Shown: positions 1 to 4,792 of the stretch, piece by piece | Position numbering within the stretch: position 1 is the first letter of the stretch | Layout: each line of letters begins with the position of its first letter | Assembly (NCBI GenBank): GCA_025057195.1 | Contig: JANWWX010000096.1 | Coordinates: forward strand, 1 to 5,232 | Source of the DNA: Leptospiraceae bacterium | Lineage (GTDB): Bacteria; Spirochaetota; Leptospiria; Turneriellales; Turneriellaceae | DNA: 5,232 bases | Direction: 5' to 3' | Position numbers and translations under genes: made by a program | The notes under the pieces: model-generated | The model's database searches: none | The model's input: only the letters and a program-made list of their open reading frames with translations | Told to the model about the DNA's origin: nothing

Positions 1-1
1 T

Positions 2-154
2 TTGGTGTTTGGTTTTCGGATGGCACACGACCCCACACCGTTCAATGTTGCCGGCTTTGTGTTTTTTATTGCTGTGGCGCTTTTTAGCCTCATTTGGTTT
101 GTTGTGCGCAAAAAGTCTGCGCCGCAAGACAAAAGTGATAAGCTAAACCCATGA
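2..154 (+). CDS. C-terminal end of an unidentified membrane protein (partial)
   Basis: An open frame enters from the left edge and ends at the TGA at 152-154, giving 50 visible residues. They contain one strongly hydrophobic segment of about 20 residues (NVAGFVFFIAVALFSLIWFVV) followed by a basic and polar tail (RKK, then a Lys/Asp-rich end in LNP). This looks like the last transmembrane helix of an inner-membrane protein with a short cytoplasmic C-terminus, by the positive-inside rule. The stop overlaps the next start as ATGA, so the two genes are probably co-transcribed and translationally coupled. I do not recognise the family from this fragment. A short independent gene starting at the ATG at 20 is possible but less likely than a truncated longer one. 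Confidence 0.6.
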   Translation: MVFGFRMAHDPTPFNVAGFVFFIAVALFSLIWFVVRKKSAPQDKSDKLNP

Positions 155-453
155 AGGCATTTTCCGTCCGTGGCGACACACCCGAAAAATTCCTGCGCAA
201 GATGGAGCGCGCCCTCGCCAAAGGTGAGTTGGGCAAGTATGCAAAAATGTCGCTTAACTTGCCCGAAGCCCGGATTGCCTTTGAAAAAATGGGCATAACC
301 GAATTCGTTTATGAAATCCAGTTGGATGGCGATTCCTTCACCGCCACCAAAAAAAGCGAAAAAGTCGCCCTTACGCACGCGCTTTTCCGCAACGAAGTGG
401 AACGCGAACTCGAACGCATCATCCGCCGTTTCGGAGGCACGGTGCAAAAGTAA
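151..453 (+). CDS. Conserved-looking hypothetical protein, 100 aa
   Basis: I do not recognise this protein. It starts at an ATG overlapping the stop of the upstream membrane-protein gene (ATGA) and has no strong Shine-Dalgarno sequence, which suits translational coupling. It is basic and soluble, with no signal peptide or membrane segment. Residues 10-33 look like an amphipathic helix (PEKFLRKMERALAKGELGKY). Residues 50-66 look like beta strands (ITEFVYEIQLDGDSFTA). Residues 72-95 look like a charged helix rich in Arg and Glu, ending in FGG. The mix of charged helices and an extended middle is typical of a folded cytoplasmic domain rather than a spurious frame. It lies where flgF would be expected upstream of flgG in many bacteria, but it has no resemblance to a rod protein. 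A link to flagella is only positional. Confidence 0.65.
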   Translation: MKAFSVRGDTPEKFLRKMERALAKGELGKYAKMSLNLPEARIAFEKMGITEFVYEIQLDGDSFTATKKSEKVALTHALFRNEVERELERIIRRFGGTVQK

Positions 454-549
454 TGCCATCGATGCTATCCTAAGCTGAAAGAGGTTCTTAGCGTAACTTA
501 GGGCGCAAAAAATTCTGCGGCGGCTTGCCAAATGCGCCGAAAATCGGGT
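454..549 (+). promoter_or_regulatory. flgG leader region with CTAAG/CTTAG repeats; possible promoter or attenuator
   Basis: This is the only sizeable gap in the window. CCTAAG at 469-474 is perfectly complementary to CTTAGG at 497-502, and CTAAG at 470-474 also to CTTAG at 487-491, so two alternative short stems share one left arm. A further local hairpin is possible: GCTGAA at 474-479 with TTC(TT)AGC at 485-492 around an AGAGG loop. The two CTTAG copies are direct repeats 10 bases apart. No good -35/-10 pair is visible. TAAG at 471 followed after about 16 bases by GCGTAACT is only a poor match to the sigma-28 pattern. No T-run follows the stems, so a rho-independent terminator is unlikely. 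A role as operator or leader is inference. Confidence 0.25.
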
Positions 550-1350
550 ATGGTACGCTCGCTTTGGACTTCGGCCACTGGCATGATTGCGCAGCAGTTC
601 CACATGGATACGATTGCGCACAACCTGTCGAACGTTAATACCACTGGTTACAAGAAAAACCGTGTGGATTTTGAAGACCTGCTTTACCAGCACCAGGTTT
701 TGGCCGGGACTCCTTCGACCCCTGTTTCTGAAATCCCGGTGGGGGTCAATGTTGGGGTGGGGGTACGCCCGGCTGCAACACAAAAGATTTTCCAGATGGG
801 ATCGCTGCAATCCACTGGGCATAAGCTCGACCTGGCCATTTCTTCCGACGTTGGTTTTTTCAAGATCCTGCTCCCTGATGGGACTTTTGCCTACCAGCGC
901 AACGGCGATTTCAAAATCGACTCGCGCCGCCAGGTGCTTACTTCTGACGGCTATCCGCTTGAGCCCCCGCTGGTGATTCCCCCTGATGGCTTGATCGAAA
1001 CACTCACCATCAACGAGCAGGGAGAAGTACGCATCCAAATTGGTGACGACCCGATTCCCCGCCAGATTGGCCAAATCGAGCTTTACCGCTTCGTCAACCC
1101 GGCAGGGCTCAAGGCCATCGGCAAAAACCTTTTCAAAGAAACGCCGGCCAGCGGTCCTGAAATTCCGGGCACGCCGGGGCTCAACGGCTTTGGCTCAATC
1201 CTGCAGGGCTTCCTCGAAATGTCGAATGTCAACCTGGCAGAGGAAATGGTCAACATGATTGTGGCGCAGCGTGCGTATGAGGCGAATTCCAAATCGATCC
1301 AGACCTCAGACAGCATGCTTTCGACTGCAATCCAGCTCAAGCGTGGCTGA
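550..1350 (+). CDS. flgG: Flagellar distal rod protein FlgG
   Basis: FlgG builds the distal rod of the flagellar basal body in the periplasm and is exported by the flagellar type III apparatus, so it has no signal peptide. I chose the ATG at 550 (266 residues, close to the family length of about 260) because it gives the conserved start MVRSLWTSATGM. An in-frame ATG at 532 would add only MRRKSG, which the family does not have; neither start has a clear Shine-Dalgarno. The N-terminal rod motif is at residues 26-36 (LSNVNTTGYKK), followed by FEDLLYQ at 41-47 and AGTP at 52-55, a spirochete-like version. The middle domain has GFFKILLPDGTFAYQRNGDF around 102-121. The C-terminal rod domain runs from about 210 (PGLNGFG) through SNVNLAEEMVNMIVAQRAYE (225-244) to the end. 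The stop shares one base with the flgA start (TGATG), suggesting coupled translation. Confidence 0.97.
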   Translation: MVRSLWTSATGMIAQQFHMDTIAHNLSNVNTTGYKKNRVDFEDLLYQHQVLAGTPSTPVSEIPVGVNVGVGVRPAATQKIFQMGSLQSTGHKLDLAISSDVGFFKILLPDGTFAYQRNGDFKIDSRRQVLTSDGYPLEPPLVIPPDGLIETLTINEQGEVRIQIGDDPIPRQIGQIELYRFVNPAGLKAIGKNLFKETPASGPEIPGTPGLNGFGSILQGFLEMSNVNLAEEMVNMIVAQRAYEANSKSIQTSDSMLSTAIQLKRG

Positions 1351-1895
1351 TGGCAGCATGCGGTAAATCCCGCTTTGCGCTGATTGCCACTGCCATTTTG
1401 GCGCAGGGTGCATTTGCCGCACCACCCAGCGAAATCCGGTTAAAAAATTCTTTAGAAACCGGCGCGGGTTCAATTTGCCTTTCTGAGCTCATTGAGGCAC
1501 ATACCCTGCCGGCACGAGAAACGGAAAAACTTTCCAACTACTGCCGCATAGAAATCAAGAGTGAAAAAGTACTGCTTCAGACAAAAGACATTGAGCTTTA
1601 TGTTTGGGCTGCAGGCGTCATCCCCGATAAAATTTTGGGAGGACCGGTGGTAGTGAGGCGTATTGTGACTAGCGCGCCCAAGAATCCGGCTTTTGAAAAA
1701 ACGCGGGGCACCCGCATGCGCCGCGGCAGCAGCATCACCCTCATTTTGCGCAGCCAAAACATGGTGCTTTCGCGCAGCGCAGTTTTGCTTGCAGATGGCT
1801 TTCCTGGCGAGACGGTGGCGGTACGTCCCGAAGGCACGCGCAAGATGTTGCGCGCAAAATTGGCAGCAGACGGGACCGCAGAGGTTGTGCCATGA
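1350..1895 (+). CDS. flgA: Flagellar P-ring assembly chaperone FlgA (short form)
   Basis: FlgA is a periplasmic chaperone needed for FlgI to assemble into the P ring. The start gives a clear Sec signal peptide with probable cleavage after AFA at residues 21-23. The N-terminal part (about 27-105) has the FlgA-like pattern TGAGSICLSELIEA. The C-terminal part (about 121-178) matches the end of the SAF/FlgA domain: MRRGSSITLILRSQNMVL, then AVLLADGFPGETVAVRP and a final DGTAEVV. At 181 residues it is shorter than the roughly 220 of Escherichia coli FlgA. The missing part seems to be the linker and the first half of the SAF domain, so residues 106-122 (TSAPKNPAFEKTRG) join the halves abruptly. Cys43 and Cys65 are the only cysteines of the mature protein and could form a disulfide. 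The gene sits directly before flgH and flgI, the usual context, and overlaps flgH by ATGA. Confidence 0.88.
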   Translation: MAACGKSRFALIATAILAQGAFAAPPSEIRLKNSLETGAGSICLSELIEAHTLPARETEKLSNYCRIEIKSEKVLLQTKDIELYVWAAGVIPDKILGGPVVVRRIVTSAPKNPAFEKTRGTRMRRGSSITLILRSQNMVLSRSAVLLADGFPGETVAVRPEGTRKMLRAKLAADGTAEVVP

Positions 1896-2542
1896 AGAAT
1901 TTTGTGTGCACCATTTTGGTTTTATTTTTACCCTTTGGCTTTGCGATTGTGGCCCAGGAGACACTCTGGCGTGACCAAAATCCTTATATCTCACCGCCAC
2001 GCGAAGGCGAGATTGTGGCGATTGATGTCCACGAAAGCTTCACGCTTGAAAGCAGTGGCCAGTGGCGCAGCGCGCAGCAATTTGAAATGAAGCTGGTACC
2101 GGATACCAAAAACATCCCTTTTTTAACCACGTCGGAGCAGAGCAAGTCGCGCAGCAAGAATAGCAATAGCAACAACCGCAGCAAAGACACCTACCGTTTT
2201 CAGCTCACTGGCATCCTCGGTGCACGCCAACCGGACGGCAACTATCCCGTCACAGCACAAAAAAATATCACTGTCGATGGCAAGCCCGTCAATATCCGCC
2301 TTTCGGGCATTGTTGACCCACGCCGCATCCGCCACGGCACCATTGAGTCGCGGTTTATCGGCAACCTCACTCTCATCGTGCAATCGGAACCGCCAGCGCC
2401 CAAGGACCAAAGGCTCGACCTCAAACCGCCCCCCGGCACTGACCCCAACGCCAAACCCACTGTTACAGATTTCAGCGATGCACTGCGCAAAGAACTTTTG
2501 ATCGAACACATGAAACAGATCTTGGGGGGATTGCAGCAATGA
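1892..2542 (+). CDS. flgH: Flagellar L-ring protein homologue FlgH, non-lipidated, with C-terminal extension
   Basis: In externally flagellated bacteria FlgH is an outer-membrane lipoprotein forming the L ring. This copy has a Sec signal peptide (hydrophobic core about 4-20, likely cleavage after Ala21) but no lipobox cysteine; the only cysteine is Cys6, at the wrong place. The mature part begins at once with the family block ETLWRDQNPY (23-32) and GEIVAIDVHES (39-49). Residues 81-98 are a Ser/Asn/Lys-rich stretch where the family usually has a Gly/Ser/Asn-rich loop. The core signature is strong: YPVTAQKNITVDGKPVNIRL through SGIVDPRRI (118-146), then ESRFIGNLTLIV (152-163). Residues 167-216 are unusual: a Pro-rich linker (PPAPKDQRLDLKPPPGTDPNA) and a predicted amphipathic helix (DALRKELLIEHMKQILGG). 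AGAGG at 1880-1884 is a well-spaced ribosome binding site. It overlaps flgA and flgI by ATGA. Confidence 0.92.
   Translation: MKNFVCTILVLFLPFGFAIVAQETLWRDQNPYISPPREGEIVAIDVHESFTLESSGQWRSAQQFEMKLVPDTKNIPFLTTSEQSKSRSKNSNSNNRSKDTYRFQLTGILGARQPDGNYPVTAQKNITVDGKPVNIRLSGIVDPRRIRHGTIESRFIGNLTLIVQSEPPAPKDQRLDLKPPPGTDPNAKPTVTDFSDALRKELLIEHMKQILGGLQQ
2524..2530 (+). promoter_or_regulatory. Ribosome binding site for flgI
   Basis: GGGGGGA lies inside the end of flgH, 8 bases before the flgI ATG at 2539. It supports that start and suggests flgI is translated both by independent initiation and by coupling across the ATGA overlap. Confidence 0.55.
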
Positions 2543-3651
2543 GTTTGCTGCAGCGACTTGGGTTATCGTTCATTTTTGTGGTTATCGTACTTTTACCAGT
2601 GCAAGTGCTGAGTGCGCTTACTGTCAGTGTGCGCGAATTGGCACGCATTAGCTTTCACCGCGAAAACCAGGTTTCAGGCTATGGCGTCGTCGTCGGGCTC
2701 AATGGTACTGGCGATTCGCGCGCAGACCTTGCGATCGAAACTTTGCGCAAGAATCTCTATAACCGGGGGATCGAACCGGGTGAAAAGGCGTTGGTGGCGA
2801 AAAATATCGCTGCGGTGATGGTGACGGCGATCATACCACCGCATGCCCGGCCGGGCGATCCCATTGACATTTGGGTCTCTTCGATTGGCGATGCGCGCGC
2901 GCTCAACGGCGGCCAACTCCTGCAGACCCCGCTTACCGGTGCCGATGGCCAGGTCTATGCCGTGGCACAGGGGCCGATCAGCGCGCCGCTGCCACGCCCT
3001 GTGGAAAATAACAATTTGCAGCTTTATAATTTCTCAGTATATAACCGGCGCATCCCACCGGCTGACCGGCTTTTCCAAGAGCGGCACAACTCTGTGCACG
3101 TCCCACATGGGGCGATTGTCGAGCGGGCGGTGACGCAACCCACAGTCTTGATCGATAGCCAAAAGCAGACCAAGACCACGCGGCTTTCACTCTACCATTT
3201 TGATTTTTTAACCGCACGCAACGTGGTGGCCGCCATCAATAAAAAATTCCCTAAAACTGCCAGTCTCGCCGACGACGGCACCATTGCCATCAGCATTCCC
3301 TACGACGCAGACCATGTCGATTTTTTGGCCAAGGTGCTTGCAGTCAAAGTGGAGGTGCCGGAGCGCACACGCGTGGTGGTCGATACGCGCACAGGTACGA
3401 TTATTTCGGGTGGCGGTGTGGCGATTTCAGCGGTGATGGTGACGCACAACGGCATGCGCATCGAAATCAAAAAACGCGCGGCCTATGGCGATGAACCTTC
3501 ACCAGCCAGTGCCGAGCTGCGCGAGGGAGCCACGGTCAAAGAATTGGTCGATAACCTCAACCGGTTGGGACTAACTGCTGCCGAAATCATCGATGTGCTC
3601 AAGGCCATCCATGCGGCTGGCGCCCTGCACGGAGAGTTGGTGGTGTTATGA
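2539..3651 (+). CDS. flgI: Flagellar P-ring protein FlgI (cysteine-free, shortened C-terminal loop)
   Basis: FlgI polymerises in the periplasm as the P ring around the rod. A Sec signal peptide spans about residues 1-25 (cleavage near VLS/AL). Family blocks follow in order: VRELARI (31-37), NQVSGYGVVVGLNGTGDS (43-60), NIAAVMVTAIIPPHARPGDP (89-108), VSSIGDARALNGGQLLQTPL (113-132), GQVYAVAQGPIS (137-148), GAIVERAV (191-198), then VVVDTRTGTIISGG (279-292) and the terminal LVDNLNRLGLTAAEIIDVLK through AAGALHGELVVL (336-370). The full length of 370 is near normal, but the make-up is not. Residues 149-190 form a longer, Asn/Pro/Tyr-rich loop than in the E. coli protein, while the stretch after MRIEIKK (306-330) is much shorter and lacks the usual VSQP-PF segment. 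There is no cysteine anywhere, so the disulfide known from E. coli FlgI cannot form. It overlaps flgH and flgJ by ATGA. Confidence 0.96.
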   Translation: MSLLQRLGLSFIFVVIVLLPVQVLSALTVSVRELARISFHRENQVSGYGVVVGLNGTGDSRADLAIETLRKNLYNRGIEPGEKALVAKNIAAVMVTAIIPPHARPGDPIDIWVSSIGDARALNGGQLLQTPLTGADGQVYAVAQGPISAPLPRPVENNNLQLYNFSVYNRRIPPADRLFQERHNSVHVPHGAIVERAVTQPTVLIDSQKQTKTTRLSLYHFDFLTARNVVAAINKKFPKTASLADDGTIAISIPYDADHVDFLAKVLAVKVEVPERTRVVVDTRTGTIISGGGVAISAVMVTHNGMRIEIKKRAAYGDEPSPASAELREGATVKELVDNLNRLGLTAAEIIDVLKAIHAAGALHGELVVL

Positions 3652-4097
3652 AAATACCAGCATTCGATCCCCTACTTTTGCCACAGCAAGCCCCGCCACT
3701 GCCAAAACAAGACAGCCACGATGCATCGTTTGCCGAAATCCTACGTTCCCTTTTGCCGCAAAATCGGGATTTGAAAATTTCTTCCGATGCTTTCAGCCGC
3801 ACGCCGTCGCGCGAAAAAATCCTGGCGCATGCCGCTGCATCCGAAGAACGGCGCAAGCTTTACGAGGCGGCACGCCAGTTTGAAAATTTTTTCTTAGAAA
3901 GGATGTTCCGCGAGATGCGCAAAAATTTGGGTAAAAATGATATCTTGCACGGTGGGCCGGCCGAGGACATCTTCCAGGACATGCTGCTCACCGAACGCGT
4001 CAATCTGCTGACGCAAAAAGCTACGCTGGGCCTTGCCGAGCAAATCTATACCCAAATGCAGGCGCTCGCGACAGGCCCCGTAAAGAATGGGCCATAG
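3648..4097 (+). CDS. flgJ: Rod-binding protein FlgJ, single-domain (no muramidase domain)
   Basis: FlgJ caps the growing rod and helps it assemble in the periplasm. The family rod-binding domain lies at about residues 69-138: RKLYEAARQFENFFLERMFR, then EMRKN, GGPAEDIFQDML (102-113) and LAEQIYTQM (129-137). The first 65 residues are a Pro- and Gln-rich, probably flexible N-terminus. In enterobacterial FlgJ a peptidoglycan hydrolase domain follows; here the protein stops at 149 residues, which matches the single-domain form known from spirochetes and many other bacteria. A separate enzyme must then open the cell wall for the rod. No signal peptide is present, as expected for a type III export substrate. 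Its start overlaps the flgI stop by ATGA, with only a distant GGAG at 3631-3634, so translation probably depends on coupling to flgI. Its end overlaps the TPR gene by 11 bases. Confidence 0.9.
   Translation: MKIPAFDPLLLPQQAPPLPKQDSHDASFAEILRSLLPQNRDLKISSDAFSRTPSREKILAHAAASEERRKLYEAARQFENFFLERMFREMRKNLGKNDILHGGPAEDIFQDMLLTERVNLLTQKATLGLAEQIYTQMQALATGPVKNGP
4074..4093 (+). promoter_or_regulatory. Hairpin spanning the TPR gene start codon
   Basis: GGCCC at 4074-4078 is perfectly complementary to GGGCC at 4089-4093, with a 10-base loop (CGTAAAGAAT). The loop carries the purine-rich AAAGA just before the start codon, and the stem includes the G of the ATG at 4087-4089. In the mRNA this would partly hide the start until ribosomes finishing flgJ open it. 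The structure is visible in the sequence; a regulatory role is inference. Confidence 0.3.
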
Positions 4098-4782
4098 CGT
4101 GGTGCGTTTTGCCATTTTTTTAGTCCTTTTTTTGAGCACAGCCATTGCTTTAGAGCGTGATGCACTCCAGCGTGCAGAAAAGCTCTATTTTGCGCGCAAA
4201 TACGAGACGGCAGCGGTGTTGCTACGCAAGATTGTCGAGGCCGAGCCTGAAAATGGGCGGGCTAACTCACTGCTCGGCGACATATATTATCTGCAAGGCA
4301 ATTACGAAGCCGCAGTAAGCCACCTGCTACGCGCCACCGAGCTCAACCACAAGCCAGCAGAGGATTTCTTCCGCCTCGGCCAGTGCTACCAAAAATTGCA
4401 AAAACCGCACCAGGCAATAAAGGCCTACGAAACTGCTTACCAGAAAAATCCGCAACTGGCCTCAGCGCTATTTCAGGCGGGGTATGTGGCGCTGGTTTTA
4501 GAGCGCGACAAAAAAAAGACAATCGATTTCTGGCAGCGTTTTGCCGATGCCGCACCCACGGATCCACAGCGCGAAAAGGTTTTGGCGGCGATCAAAATCC
4601 TGAGCGACCCCAACTTTGTCCTGCCCGATAGAAATAGCCCAATTTCCCTGGAAGAGGCCCTGCTTTTGGGAGGCGGTGGGGCGGCGGAGATCAAACCTGG
4701 CGAGGACAAGGCCGCTGGCTATGAAAAAGAAAAAGAAAAAAACGATGGCAAAGAACTGCTCGACGACGACAGGATAAATTGA
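4087..4782 (+). CDS. Exported tetratricopeptide-repeat (TPR) protein of the flagellar operon
   Basis: A 231-residue protein with an N-terminal signal peptide (hydrophobic core about 8-19, cleavage near AIA/LE at 19-22), so it acts in the periplasm. About four 34-residue TPR units follow: 24-57 (AEKLYFARKYETAAVLLRKI), 58-91 (LLGDIYYLQGNYEAAVSHLL), 92-125 (FFRLGQCYQKLQKPHQAIKA) and a degenerate 126-159. The N-terminal repeats keep the usual Gly/Tyr/Ala pattern. The C-terminal 30 residues are highly charged (EKEKEKND, LLDDDRIN) and probably disordered. TPR arrays bind other proteins, so a scaffold role is likely. Several Borrelia motor-collar proteins are exported or membrane-linked TPR proteins, and a similar role here is suggested by position beside flgJ, not shown by sequence. 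The ATG at 4087 lies 11 bases inside flgJ; GTG at 4099 or 4102 would also leave a usable signal peptide, so the exact start is uncertain. Confidence 0.85.
   Translation: MGHSVVRFAIFLVLFLSTAIALERDALQRAEKLYFARKYETAAVLLRKIVEAEPENGRANSLLGDIYYLQGNYEAAVSHLLRATELNHKPAEDFFRLGQCYQKLQKPHQAIKAYETAYQKNPQLASALFQAGYVALVLERDKKKTIDFWQRFADAAPTDPQREKVLAAIKILSDPNFVLPDRNSPISLEEALLLGGGGAAEIKPGEDKAAGYEKEKEKNDGKELLDDDRIN
4723..4742 (+). repeat. Tandem GAAAAA repeat near the end of the TPR gene
   Basis: Three GAAAAA hexamers in a row plus one extra A encode the EKEKEK part of the charged tail. The last seven bases are a run of A. Gain or loss of a whole unit keeps the frame and changes tail length; a single-base slip in the A-run would replace the last dozen or so residues. 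Confidence 0.8.
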
Positions 4783-4784
4783 AC

Positions 4785-4790
4785 AAAGGA
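4785..4790 (+). promoter_or_regulatory. Closely spaced ribosome binding site of the PilZ gene
   Basis: AAAGGA stands only 2 bases before the ATG at 4793, closer than the usual 5-9. The ATG is still the best start because the next in-frame candidate (GTG at 4829) would remove the RxxxR ligand motif. The tight spacing may lower independent initiation, making translation depend on ribosomes finishing the TPR gene 10 bases upstream. Confidence 0.45.
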
Positions 4791-4792
4791 CC

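Noticed and set aside
454..531. Rho-independent terminator after the 100-residue gene
   Set aside because: The stems are short (5-6 bp) and are not followed by a T-run; the A-rich stretch at 507-512 is on the wrong strand for a plus-strand terminator.
532..549. Upstream ATG start for flgG adding MRRKSG
   Set aside because: The conserved family N-terminus begins at MVRSLW (ATG at 550), and the upstream ATG has no ribosome binding site.
741..763. G-run cluster in flgG as a G-quadruplex
   Set aside because: There are only three long G-runs, and they encode the conserved Val/Gly repeat of FlgG; the pattern is explained by coding.
587..976. 129-codon plus-strand frame inside flgG
   Set aside because: It lies in another frame of a conserved gene and shows Arg/Ser/Trp-rich noise without family features.
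1470..2000. Antisense open frame of 176 codons opposite flgA and the flgH start
   Set aside because: It is fully covered by two well-supported sense genes, is rich in Arg, His and Cys without domain pattern, and has no ribosome binding context. It is a composition shadow.
4668..4687. G-rich stretch in the TPR gene as a G-quadruplex
   Set aside because: Most runs are only GG, so at best it would be a weak two-layer structure, and it encodes a Gly-rich linker.
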